A stretch of DNA of 64,000 bases, taken from the NCBI RefSeq assembly GCF_000789235.1, contig NZ_KN525716.1, positions 3,392,100 to 3,456,099 of the forward strand. The letters run 5' to 3'. Under the pieces are notes generated by a model that did not search any database, had not been told where the DNA came from, and saw nothing but the letters and a program-made list of their open reading frames with translations. Of this stretch, positions 48,492-56,819 are shown piece after piece. Source of the DNA: Wocania ichthyoenteri Th78. Its GTDB lineage: Bacteria > Bacteroidota > Bacteroidia > Flavobacteriales > Flavobacteriaceae. Each line of letters starts with the position of its first letter. Positions within the stretch are counted from its first letter, which is position 1. Made by a program: the position numbers and the translations under genes.

Positions 48492-48533
48492 TTATTTAGT
48501 AACCAAATTTTTTAGAGTTAGTTTTATTTGATA

Positions 48534-48570
48534 AAAATGAGGTTTGTATTTATACAGCCTCATTTTGTTT
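48534..48570 (+). terminator. Intrinsic terminator after susC/susD
   Basis: AAAATGAGG (48534-48542) pairs with CCTCATTTT (48558-48566). An inner TGTA/TACA pair extends the stem, and GTTT follows the T-run. It separates the SusC/SusD transcript from the FG-GAP lipoprotein gene. Confidence 0.75.
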
Positions 48571-48597
48571 ACATATTTTGAGGACAATTATTTTATT

Positions 48598-51500
48598 ATG
48601 TATATAAATCGCAATTTATTATTGGGGTTCTGTTTGATGATTATATTTTCTTGTAAAAAAGAAGATAATAATAAATCTCCTATTGATAAAAATATTCCTA
48701 ATTCTCTTTTTACAATTGTTTCTTCTAATATATCTAACATTAATTTTAAAAACGAGTTAAAGGAGTCAACAACTATGAATGGTTTGCTTTACGAATATTT
48801 TTATAATGGAGGAGGAGTAGCTGTTGGTGATTTAAATGGTGATGATTTACCTGATATTTATTTTATTTCAAATTTAAAATCAAATAAGCTTTTCTTAAAT
48901 AAAGGAAATTTGAAGTTTGAAGATGTTACTAAAATTACATTGACTAAAGGTAAATATGGCTTTCCCACTGGAGTAACTATGGTAGATATTAATGCAGATG
49001 AGAAATTAGATATTTACATATCTAAATCAGGAAAATTCAATGATCCAAATAAAAGACGGAATGAATTATACATTAATAAAGGAAATAATTCTGATGGAAT
49101 CCCAATATTTGAGGAGAATGCTAAAGAATATGGATTAGATTTACCACATTTTTCAACCCAAGCATCTTTTTTTGACTATGATAGAGATGGCGATCTAGAT
49201 ATGTTTCTAATTAATCATGGTATTTTATTATATCCAGATGAGGCTATTGAAGAATTAATGAATACCGAGTCAAAATTTCAAGGTGAACGTTTATTTAGAA
49301 ATGACAATGGTAAATTTACCGATGTAACTACAAACAGTGGTATTATAAATAACTTAATAGGTTATGGTTTAGGGCTGTCAATAGGTGATTTAAATAATGA
49401 TGGTTGGCCAGATATTTTGGTTGGGCATGATTACTCTGAAAAAGATCATCTTTATTTGAACCAAAAGAATGGAGCTTTTAAAGAAGTCATAAAAGAAACT
49501 ACAGGACACATCTCTAATTTTTCAATGGGAAATGATATCGCAGATTTTAATAATGATGGTTTATTAGATTTTATTTCTCTTGATATGATGTCTGAACATA
49601 ACTATGATATTAAAACAAGTATGAGTGGGATGAATCCTGATAGGTTTTATAAACATGTTAACTCAGGATTACATCATCAATATATGTATAATGCTTTGCA
49701 AGTTAACAATGGGGTTCATAATAAGTTGCCTAGATTTTCAGATATTGCGCAATTAGCGGGTGTTTCAAGTACAGATTGGAGTTGGGGACCATTATTCTTT
49801 GACATGGATAATGATGGATTAAAGGATTTATTTGTTGCTAATGGCATTAAAGGTGATTTTAGAAATAATGATTTTGTAAATTATAGAAAGAAAAAGCAAA
49901 AGGAGATATTACAACTAAAAAAAGAAGGAAAAAGCTTCGATCAACAAGCATATGTTAGAGATATTATCTCACATATGCCACAACGAAAAAAGATAAATTA
50001 TTTTTTTAGAAACAATGGCGACCTTACTTTTAAACATGATAGTTTACAAGGTAAAAATAATATTGCAGTCAATTCTAATGGAGCTGCTTATGCTGATTTT
50101 GATAATGATGGAGATTTAGATTTGGTAGTGAATAATTCTGATGATAAATCATTCATTTATAAAAACAACACATCTGAGAAAGGGTTAGGGAACTTTTTGA
50201 AAATTAAACTAATAGGATCAGAGTATAATTCTTTAGGTATTGGATCTAGATTGATTGCTAAAGATGAAAACGGTAAACAGATATTAGAGCAATACCTCAC
50301 TAGAGGGTTTCAGTCTTCTGTTTCCGAAATATTACATTTTGGTTTAGGTAAAAAAAATAATTTAAAAGAGTTACAGGTTATATGGCCAGATGGGAAAATT
50401 CAATATGTTAATAATATAAAAGCTAACCAAACAATTACAATAGATTATAAAGATGCTATAGCTAAAGAGTTACATATTGAAAAAACAACACCAATTTTTA
50501 AAGATATTACAAAAGATTCTAAAATAAGTTTTAAACATTTTGAGAATGAATTTGATGATTTTGAAAAAGAAAGTTTGTTGCCTCATAAAATGTCAAACTT
50601 TGGACCTAGTTTAGCCGTAGGCGATGTTAATAATGATGGGTTAGAAGATTTTTATTTAGGAGGTGCCAAAGGCTATGTAGGCAAATTATATATTCAAACA
50701 AGTAATAAAGATTTTGTTGAAAAGACAAGCAAAGTTTGGGATAAAGATATTAATAGTGAAGATATTGGAGCAGAATTATTTGATGTTGATAATGATGGTG
50801 ATTTAGATTTATATGTTGTAAGCGGAGGAAATGAATTTAAGGAGAATGACATCAGTTTACAAGACAGACTTTATCTAAATGATGGTAAAGGCAACTATAT
50901 AAAAGCACATGGTGTGTTACCTAAAATGCTAACCAGTGGTTCTGTTGTTAAACCTTGCGATTTCGATGATGATGGCGATACAGATTTATTTGTTGGAGGT
51001 AGGTTAATTCCTGGAAAATACCCTTATCCTGCTAAAAGCTATATTTTAGAAAATAAATCTGAGAGCGGAAAATTAATATTTAAAGATGTCACTGAAAAAG
51101 TAGCTCCATATTTTAAAGAATTAGGATTAATAACAGATGCTGAATGGGTAGATGTTACTGGGGACAATAAAAAAGACTTAGTTGTAGTTGGAGAGTGGAC
51201 ACCTATTTTAATATTTAAAAATGAAGAAAATAACTTTGTAAATATTACTGCAAGTTCTGGGTTAAATGATAAAACAGGTTGGTGGTATAGTGTAGCTTCT
51301 GCAGATATGGATAATGATGGAGATATGGATCTTGTGGTTGGTAATTTAGGTAAAAATTATAAATATAAAGCAAGTGTTGATGCTCCTTTTGGTGTTCACA
51401 CTACAGATTTCGATAATAATGGAACTTTGGATATTGTTTTATGCTATTATGATTTAGGTAAAAACTACCCTTTGCGTGGGCGATCATGTAGTTCTGCTCA

Positions 51501-51987
51501 GATGCCTTTTATTAAAAAGAAATTTCCAACTTATAACGATTTTGGTCAAGCAACATTAGTAGATGTTTATGGGGATATTTTAGATAACTCGCTTAAATAT
51601 TTAGCTACCACATTTGCTTCATGTTATATTGAAAACCTTGGAGATGGCACTTTTAATGTAACTGATTTACCTAATAAGGCTCAGTTTTCTTCTATAAATG
51701 ATATCATTTTAGATGATATAGATAATGATGGGTTTAAGGATATTATATCTGTCGGTAATTTATATGCTTCCGAAATTGAAACACCAAGAAATGATGCAGG
51801 TTACGGTTTGCTACTAAAAGGTAATGGTCAGGAATATTTCACTCCAGTTTCATCAACAGAAAGTGGTCTTTTTATTAGAGGAGATACAAAAATAATGAAA
51901 CCTATTAAGTTAGGAGATAGTATGGAACGGGGAATAATTTTTGCTAAAAATAATGATTTTATTCAACTTATTAATCTTAATAAATAA
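48598..51987 (+). CDS. Giant FG-GAP/VCBS repeat lipoprotein with ASPIC/UnbV domain, copy 2
   Basis: From the ATG at 48598 the protein has 1129 residues, starting MYINRNLLLGF with a lipobox (IFSC). The alternative start at 48544 lies inside the preceding terminator. Calcium-loop-like repeats recur (DLNGDDLPDIYF, DYDRDGDLDMFL, DFNNDGLLDFIS, DFDNDGDLDLVV). The ASPIC/UnbV domain is at about residues 530-620 (GFQSSVSEILHFGLG), and a second propeller-like block ends the chain. Organisation, length and many sequence blocks match the protein at 16084-19392, including LPLRGREC/YPLRGRSC and the STQ/SSQ motifs. Each closes a glycan locus. The function is not established; a surface protein that binds glycan or partners is possible. 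Confidence 0.85.
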   Translation: MYINRNLLLGFCLMIIFSCKKEDNNKSPIDKNIPNSLFTIVSSNISNINFKNELKESTTMNGLLYEYFYNGGGVAVGDLNGDDLPDIYFISNLKSNKLFLNKGNLKFEDVTKITLTKGKYGFPTGVTMVDINADEKLDIYISKSGKFNDPNKRRNELYINKGNNSDGIPIFEENAKEYGLDLPHFSTQASFFDYDRDGDLDMFLINHGILLYPDEAIEELMNTESKFQGERLFRNDNGKFTDVTTNSGIINNLIGYGLGLSIGDLNNDGWPDILVGHDYSEKDHLYLNQKNGAFKEVIKETTGHISNFSMGNDIADFNNDGLLDFISLDMMSEHNYDIKTSMSGMNPDRFYKHVNSGLHHQYMYNALQVNNGVHNKLPRFSDIAQLAGVSSTDWSWGPLFFDMDNDGLKDLFVANGIKGDFRNNDFVNYRKKKQKEILQLKKEGKSFDQQAYVRDIISHMPQRKKINYFFRNNGDLTFKHDSLQGKNNIAVNSNGAAYADFDNDGDLDLVVNNSDDKSFIYKNNTSEKGLGNFLKIKLIGSEYNSLGIGSRLIAKDENGKQILEQYLTRGFQSSVSEILHFGLGKKNNLKELQVIWPDGKIQYVNNIKANQTITIDYKDAIAKELHIEKTTPIFKDITKDSKISFKHFENEFDDFEKESLLPHKMSNFGPSLAVGDVNNDGLEDFYLGGAKGYVGKLYIQTSNKDFVEKTSKVWDKDINSEDIGAELFDVDNDGDLDLYVVSGGNEFKENDISLQDRLYLNDGKGNYIKAHGVLPKMLTSGSVVKPCDFDDDGDTDLFVGGRLIPGKYPYPAKSYILENKSESGKLIFKDVTEKVAPYFKELGLITDAEWVDVTGDNKKDLVVVGEWTPILIFKNEENNFVNITASSGLNDKTGWWYSVASADMDNDGDMDLVVGNLGKNYKYKASVDAPFGVHTTDFDNNGTLDIVLCYYDLGKNYPLRGRSCSSAQMPFIKKKFPTYNDFGQATLVDVYGDILDNSLKYLATTFASCYIENLGDGTFNVTDLPNKAQFSSINDIILDDIDNDGFKDIISVGNLYASEIETPRNDAGYGLLLKGNGQEYFTPVSSTESGLFIRGDTKIMKPIKLGDSMERGIIFAKNNDFIQLINLNK

Positions 51988-52009
51988 GTGGAGTTACTAC
52001 ATTTACTCG

Positions 52010-52580
52010 GACAGAGTTTTAAGACTGTTTACTTAAAAACATAAAAATAAGAAGAAGTCCATTAAGTTATCAGCGAGAAAGCGTTAAAAAAAATAGCAGA
52101 TGAACTAGGGGTTCAAGTGCAACGTATTTATAAATAGAGAGCAGTTCAAAAAACAAATCCAACTTCAAAGATTATCCAAAAACCATCACCAGATATTCTT
52201 TAAAAGTAAAACAATTGCGCAAAGCACTTAAAGAAAAGGTTAAAACACTGCAATTTCATTACAGTTACTTTAGTTTCTATAAATGTTTTAGGTTTGTTGA
52301 ATAGCAAACAACCGAAGTAATTTCCATTCGATAAGTAATTTAAGTTGTAACATAGTTTGAGCGACAAAGTATAGTTATCAAGTTCTCCAAGGCGATTTAC
52401 AAAGTAGAAGTCTAGTATAATAGAAAGCGTTTGTATTCTTCTTTGGGATATAGAACACCATTTATTGAATACCTAAAGCAGCATTATAAATTAGTTTCAG
52501 TAGAACAAAAATAGAAGTTACTAAGTTCGACATTTCCTGAAAATCTCTTTTTTGAATAAAGAAAGTAAATGTCGAACGAC
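52010..52580 (+). pseudogene. Decayed IS3-family insertion sequence
   Basis: Fragments of both transposase genes are visible with stops and frameshifts. SPLSYQRESVKK then, after a shift, KIADELGVQVQRIYK (about 52063-52135) is the OrfA helix-turn-helix. QLRKALKEK near 52215 is the OrfA leucine-zipper end. YNRKRLYSSLGYRTPF (about 52420-52465) is the OrfB C-terminus. Most of OrfB, including the DDE core, is deleted. Near the right end, GTTCGACATTT (52525-52535) and AAATGTCGAAC (52567-52577) form an inverted repeat. The ends of the element are uncertain, and it cannot move by itself. The rest of the gap from 51988 to 52647 holds nothing else I recognise. Confidence 0.75.
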
Positions 52581-52647
52581 TAGAATCAAATGATGTTTTA
52601 AGGTTTATTTTATTTTGCAGATATACAGTGATTTAGATAATAAAAAA

Positions 52648-52681
52648 GAGGACAATTTTCAACTAAATTGAAATTGTCCTC
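52648..52681 (-). terminator. Intrinsic terminator of the tmRNA gene
   Basis: GAGGACAATTT (52648-52658) pairs with AAATTGTCCTC (52671-52681). Read on the minus strand the stem is followed by TTTTTT. It lies directly behind the 3' end of the tmRNA gene. Confidence 0.85.
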
Positions 52682-52683
52682 TC

Positions 52684-53079
52684 TAGTGGAGCCGGAGAGA
52701 ATCGAACTCTCGTCCAAACAAGTAACCAAAGAGCTTTCTACACGTTTATTCTTTTCTTGAGTTTTCGATTATAAGCTGGTTAAAGACAACCCACTTATAA
52801 CTTATCTTTTTTAGTTTCAAAAAGGCATCAAAGCGCTACCCAATCTATATTGACATTTACGATGCCTCAAAATGGAACGCCGCCAATCAAGGCTTTCCAG
52901 AGACATAAAGCTTGTACACCTTGTGTACCTAGGCTAATCTTACTATAAATTCAGATTATGCAGCTAAAGCGTAGTTATTCTCGCCGTTTAAAATTTGGTC
53001 TAGCCTTTTACGTGTTTCAATGCCATTACACGACGTGCTTACCATTCAATTAATCTCGCTGTCAAAACCAGTCGACCCC
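52684..53079 (-). ncRNA. ssrA: Transfer-messenger RNA (tmRNA)
   Basis: tmRNA rescues stalled ribosomes together with SmpB and adds a degradation tag. On the minus strand the 5' end GGGGTCGACTGG TTTTGACAG begins at 53079. The 3' part carries the T-arm GAGAGTTCGATTCTC and ends in CGGCTCC plus discriminator A at 52687. Seven acceptor-stem pairs form between the two ends. The next three bases are CTA, so the CCA tail is apparently not encoded and must be added. The tag frame at 52956-52985 (minus strand) reads GENNYALAA then TAA, the expected Bacteroidota tag. A terminator follows at once. Confidence 0.95.
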
Positions 53080-53125
53080 ATTATTTTAATGAAATAGTAA
53101 ATTTTAATTTATGTAATTGAATTAA

Positions 53126-53181
53126 TCCCGAACTTGCTAGTGCTGAATTTATTTCAGTATTTCGGGAACTCATCAAATATA
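53126..53181 (-). promoter_or_regulatory. tmRNA upstream region: stem-loop and -7 box
   Basis: On the minus strand, TATATTTG (bases 53174-53181) is a possible -7 box about 95 bp before the tmRNA 5' end. Between them TCCCGAA (53126-53132) pairs with TTCGGGA (53161-53167), with an inner CTGAA/TTCAG pair. A second box, TACCTTTG (53312-53319, minus), lies beyond the REP-like element. Which box is used cannot be told from sequence. Confidence 0.45.
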
Positions 53182-53187
53182 GTAAAC

Positions 53188-53304
53188 TAATTATTTGGGC
53201 GTTACCCACTTTTGCTTTTAATGGCAAAAGTGCGTCAGGCTTTCGGCAGTCGCTTTTTTTATGAAAAATAAAAAAGAGCTCCAACAATGCCTCAATCCTT
53301 AACG
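53188..53304 (+). repeat. REP-like intergenic element, copy 1
   Basis: It begins TAATTATTTGGGCGTTACCC, carries a perfect 9-bp hairpin (CACTTTTGC and GCAAAAGTG), then CAGGCTTTCGGCAGTCGC, and ends CAATCCTTAACG. A second copy with matching ends lies at 56655-56809 on the other strand. Similar elements are common between genes in Flavobacteriia. An 80-codon open frame across it is not a gene. Confidence 0.7.
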
Positions 53305-53444
53305 TGGGCAGCAAAGGTATCAAAAAGTTTTAATAACTAAACAGATACATAATTATATATGCAAAATTTATACCAAATTAATATACCATTCACTAGTTGT
53401 CAGTTAATAAAAATTTTATCAAATTAGCACAAACAAATTAAACA

Positions 53445-54656
53445 ATGCCTATAAAATTTGCTATTATAAAAGAACGTAAAAATCCACCAGACAGACGCGT
53501 CGTGTTTTCACCAGAAAAATTTGCAGAAACCAAAGCAAAATTTCCCCAAGGAGAATTTAAAGTCGAAGCGTCCAATATTCGTGTGTTTCCAGATAATCAA
53601 TATAAAAACAAAGGATTTGAAGTTTTAAGTGATGTGTCAGATTGCAATGTTTTAATTGGTGTAAAAGAAGTACCCATAGAAAATTTAATACCTAATAAAA
53701 AATACTTTTTCTTTTCGCATACCATTAAAAAGCAACCTTATAATCGTAAGCTACTTCAAGCAATTCTTGATAAAAATATTGAGCTTTACGATCACGAAAC
53801 CATTGTAAATAAAGAAGGTTTTAGATTAATTGGTTTCGGACGTTATGCAGGTTTAGTTGGTGCTTACAATGGGTTTAGAGCTTTGGGATTACGAGATAAC
53901 TTATTCAACTTGCCAAAAGTAGAAACGCTTGCTGATTTAGACGCTGTTAAAGCAGAATTAGATAAAATTAAGCTTCCAAATATTAAAATTCTACTTTCCG
54001 GAACTGGAAAAGTAGCCCATGGTGCAAAAGAAATTTTAGATCATTTAAAAATAAAACAAGTAAGTGACGCTTTGTATTTAACATCAAAATTTACCGAACC
54101 TGTATATTGTTTGGTCGATGTTATGGAATACAGCAAACGTAAAGACGGTAAAGTAGGCGATAAGTGGGAATTTTATAAAGATCCAACAGGTTACGAAAGT
54201 AATTTTATGCCCTATGCAAAGGAAGCCGACTTTTTTATTGCGGGGCATTTTTATGGTAATAATGCACCATATTTATTTACTAGAGAAGATGCAAAACATC
54301 CCGATTTTAATATCAATTTAGTAGCCGATATCTCTTGCGATGTCGATGGTCCAGTTGCATCAACATTGCGTGCTTCAACTATTGCAGAGCCTTTTTACGG
54401 ATATGATCCACAAACCGAAAGCGAAGTAACATTTAATTCACCAAATGCCATAACCGTTATGGCAGTCGATAATTTGCCATGCGAACTCCCAAAAGATGCT
54501 AGTGAAGGTTTTGGCAATATGTTTTTAGAACACGTAATTCCTGCGTTTTTTAATAACGATGCCGATGGTGTTTTAAAACGTGCCAAAATTACAGAAAACG
54601 GAAAACTCACTGAACGCTTTGTCTATTTACAAGGTTATGTTGATGGATTAGAATAA
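53445..54656 (+). CDS. NAD(P)-dependent saccharopine dehydrogenase/alanine dehydrogenase-like oxidoreductase
   Basis: The protein has 403 residues and no signal peptide. The N-terminal half matches the alanine dehydrogenase/transhydrogenase-type domain shared with lysine-forming saccharopine dehydrogenases (IKERKNPPDRRVVFSPE, then FFFSHTIKKQPYNRKL and YDHETIVNKEGFRLIGFGRYAG). The central part, IKILLSGTGKVAHGAKEIL, is the Rossmann nucleotide loop GTGKVAHG. ADISCDVDGPVAST and NLPCELPKDASEGFG are typical of the LYS1-like group. A role in amino-acid metabolism is likely; the true substrate is uncertain. It is preceded by the REP-like element and followed by a small lipoprotein gene 78 bp away. 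Confidence 0.8.
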   Translation: MPIKFAIIKERKNPPDRRVVFSPEKFAETKAKFPQGEFKVEASNIRVFPDNQYKNKGFEVLSDVSDCNVLIGVKEVPIENLIPNKKYFFFSHTIKKQPYNRKLLQAILDKNIELYDHETIVNKEGFRLIGFGRYAGLVGAYNGFRALGLRDNLFNLPKVETLADLDAVKAELDKIKLPNIKILLSGTGKVAHGAKEILDHLKIKQVSDALYLTSKFTEPVYCLVDVMEYSKRKDGKVGDKWEFYKDPTGYESNFMPYAKEADFFIAGHFYGNNAPYLFTREDAKHPDFNINLVADISCDVDGPVASTLRASTIAEPFYGYDPQTESEVTFNSPNAITVMAVDNLPCELPKDASEGFGNMFLEHVIPAFFNNDADGVLKRAKITENGKLTERFVYLQGYVDGLE

Positions 54657-54734
54657 ATAAATATTGTAAATGTCTAATATTCAAATAAATAAATTATCTT
54701 TCAATATTAATAACTAATCAAAATCAAAGTAATT

Positions 54735-55247
54735 ATGAAAATTATGTATTCAATGTTGTGCTTAGCCTTATTAATTGTTGGGTGTAAAGCAGAACCAGAC
54801 AATTCTGCTAATGAATTATTTGCAAAAAACTCAGAGACAATTTTGAAATCAATTTCAAATTGGGAAAATGAAACACCAGATTACTCAATTTATGCCGAAA
54901 ATGCTGTGGCTTTAAGCACGCGCTTTGGAGCAGAGGTGGACACAGTAATGGTTCTTAGTGAAGAATCTAAAGCCAGTGATAAAGCATTCTTAGAAAGATT
55001 TGATTTTAAATTTTTAAATAATCCACCAGTTTTATTGCCAGGTGTTAATGCAGATACTAAATTGCCAGACGGTTCGGTACGTTATTATGGGGCTTGGGAA
55101 GTTACTTTATCAGCTACAGATTCTACCGAGGCTAAATCTGGAATTATTAAATTATATAATTCTTATGATTTTGATGCCAATGGGAAAATTATTTATCAAC
55201 AAGGTTATGGCGACTACAGTGGTATAATGAATTATTTAAATGAATAA
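54735..55247 (+). CDS. Small lipoprotein, NTF2-like domain suspected
   Basis: The protein has 170 residues with a signal peptide and lipobox (IVGC near residue 17). The mature part begins with a helix-rich stretch (NELFAKNSETILKSISNWEN) and ends with beta-strands (YYGAWEVTLSATD, SGIIKLYNSYDFDANGKI). That order, and the closing phrase about a form variable such as YDFDANGKI, resembles NTF2/SnoaL-like folds. No catalytic residues can be assigned. Function unknown. A bidirectional terminator lies 23 bp after the stop codon. Confidence 0.65.
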   Translation: MKIMYSMLCLALLIVGCKAEPDNSANELFAKNSETILKSISNWENETPDYSIYAENAVALSTRFGAEVDTVMVLSEESKASDKAFLERFDFKFLNNPPVLLPGVNADTKLPDGSVRYYGAWEVTLSATDSTEAKSGIIKLYNSYDFDANGKIIYQQGYGDYSGIMNYLNE

Positions 55248-55270
55248 TTGATATTTAAAAAATAAAATAT

Positions 55271-55304
55271 AAAACCACCTATTTTTACTTTTTGGTGGTT
55301 TTTT
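55271..55304. terminator. Bidirectional terminator between convergent genes
   Basis: AAAACCACC (55271-55279) pairs with GGTGGTTTT (55294-55302). Six T residues end the + strand side, and TTTTAT the minus side. It serves the lipoprotein gene ending at 55247 and the DUF1361 gene ending at 55322. Confidence 0.8.
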
Positions 55305-55321
55305 AATTCCATATAGTTACT

Positions 55322-55987
55322 TTAATCTATTTGATTGTTATAAACTTGTTTAAACACCCAATATCCAACACTCAAAAATATTCCAAAGAGTATTGTAAAT
55401 AACCAAGCTTCCTGATGCGCAAATGGTTTTATAGTTATGTTTATAACATCTACAAATAAATATTTGGGGTTGCTTAAAATCTCCCAAGAATTATAGCGTA
55501 AAAACCGCCCTAAATAAATACCAAACCCAGATAGGAAAATGGTTATTGTTATGATGTAGTTTACTTTCTTTTTGATTATGAAAGTTTGTAAAATAGTTTT
55601 CATATCGCTAATAGATAAATAGAATAGCACTAAACCATTTAAAGCAAAAGATATTATAACTAAAATATCTAACCATAATAAATGTGTGGTGCTTATTTTT
55701 AAATGCAATAAATCGGTTACTATATAAGGTGCATTAGGTAAAAAAAGCAGCCATACACTAAACCAAAGCACCAATACAAATTTATTAAGTTTGGGTACAC
55801 TTACTAAATATGTGGTTATGACAAAAGGAATGGCTGCTAAAAACAAATTCCATACTAAAAACAAATAGAAGAAAGAGTGTGTTAACTTCATTCTAATCAT
55901 TAATAAAATGATACTAAATAGCATGGAAACACTAACTAAAGCAAATGTTTTGAATCGGGATAAAAAGAGGTGTTTTATGTAATCCAT
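55322..55987 (-). CDS. DUF1361 integral membrane protein
   Basis: The protein has 221 residues with about six or seven membrane segments. The conserved DUF1361 features are LFLPNAPYIVTDLLHL, DILVIISFALNGLVLFYLSI and the loop GRFLRYNSWEILSNP. The biochemical role of the family is unknown. Its start overlaps the end of the next upstream gene (DUF2809-like) by 13 bp, so the two are translated from one transcript. Confidence 0.85.
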   Translation of the reverse strand: MDYIKHLFLSRFKTFALVSVSMLFSIILLMIRMKLTHSFFYLFLVWNLFLAAIPFVITTYLVSVPKLNKFVLVLWFSVWLLFLPNAPYIVTDLLHLKISTTHLLWLDILVIISFALNGLVLFYLSISDMKTILQTFIIKKKVNYIITITIFLSGFGIYLGRFLRYNSWEILSNPKYLFVDVINITIKPFAHQEAWLFTILFGIFLSVGYWVFKQVYNNQID

Positions 55988-56352
55988 AGTTTGTAAATTT
56001 TATATTCAAAAATTATTATGGTAATAATGCCAAGTGAATATGCAACTAAATCTGATGTGTGAAATGTGCTTCCTAAAATTACTTTCGCTAGGTAATTATC
56101 CTGTAAATTAAATAGTTCGAGATAGTTTGTTAACTGTAAAAACTCTATAACGAAGGCAATCATTAAAGCTGAAATAGCAATTTTGAAATGGTGGTCTTTT
56201 ATGAAGATTTTGAAGAAACAATAGAGTAGAATAACACAGAGAAAATCGCCAAATGTGTATCTTATAAAGCCTGTTTCTAGGAATATAGCTATAAGTGCTT
56301 CTGTAATAAAGAGAAGCAAAGCAATTATGAAGTATGTGCTACTGAATCTCAT
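55975..56352 (-). CDS. DUF2809-like small membrane protein
   Basis: The protein has 125 residues and four predicted membrane segments. FIRYTFGDFLCVILLYCFF and AFVIEFLQLTNY match the R-x-x-GD and E-Q pattern of DUF2809 proteins, and HTSDLVAYSLGI ends the conserved part. Function unknown. It overlaps the downstream DUF1361 gene by 13 bp and starts 1 bp after the stop of the upstream membrane gene, so all three form an operon. Confidence 0.8.
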   Translation of the reverse strand: MRFSSTYFIIALLLFITEALIAIFLETGFIRYTFGDFLCVILLYCFFKIFIKDHHFKIAISALMIAFVIEFLQLTNYLELFNLQDNYLAKVILGSTFHTSDLVAYSLGIITIIIFEYKIYKLWIT

Positions 56353-56353
56353 T

Positions 56354-56641
56354 TTATAAAAAATTTATTAATAAATAGAAGTATATAATGGCGATTGGAA
56401 TATTTGCTAATACTATGCCTATTGTTTTTAGTATTTCCCACTTATCTGTATTTCCTACTAAGCCAAATAATAAGACTAGGAGTGATATGGTATTAATTAT
56501 TACTGCGGATATTATGAATATAATGCCTATTTGAATTAGATTATTTGAATTGAAACGGTATAGTTGTAAAGTGAGTAGGATAGTTCCTATTACAAGGCTT
56601 AAAACAGCTATGGTTTTACTGGTTGTTATAAAATGTTTCAT
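56354..56641 (-). CDS. Small membrane protein of unknown function
   Basis: The protein has 95 residues with three hydrophobic segments (about residues 10-25, 36-62 and 72-93) linked by short polar loops. I do not recognise a family. It is the first gene of a three-gene minus-strand operon with the DUF2809- and DUF1361-type genes. The REP-like element lies immediately upstream. Confidence 0.65.
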   Translation of the reverse strand: MKHFITTSKTIAVLSLVIGTILLTLQLYRFNSNNLIQIGIIFIISAVIINTISLLVLLFGLVGNTDKWEILKTIGIVLANIPIAIIYFYLLINFL

Positions 56642-56654
56642 ATAGTTACAATTT

Positions 56655-56809
56655 GCGTAAGGGATTGCAGTGGATAGCCCATAGCCCGACGAAGGAGGTA
56701 CGAGGACTTGGAACTAAACATTTATGTTCATGAATTCCAAAATTTATAATAAAGTGTATGAATAAAAGCGCGGCCCCGATTTTTCATCGGGGTAACGCCC
56801 AAATAATTA
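56655..56809 (-). repeat. REP-like intergenic element, copy 2
   Basis: Read on the minus strand it starts with the same 20 bases as copy 1 (TAATTATTTGGGCGTTACCC), has a hairpin CCCCGAT/ATCGGGG, and continues through TACCTCCTTCGTCGGGC to the end CACTGCAATCCCTTACGC. It fills the 178-bp gap between creD and the small membrane gene. It is longer than copy 1. Confidence 0.75.
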
Positions 56810-56819
56810 ACTAATAAAA

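Noticed and set aside
52687-52715. tRNA-like 3' end suggesting a tRNA gene
   Set aside because: The T-arm belongs to the tmRNA; the 5' half, tag frame and acceptor pairing lie nearly 400 bp away.
53081-53323. 80-codon open frame on the - strand
   Set aside because: It runs through the REP-like element and the tmRNA upstream stem-loop; no coding character.
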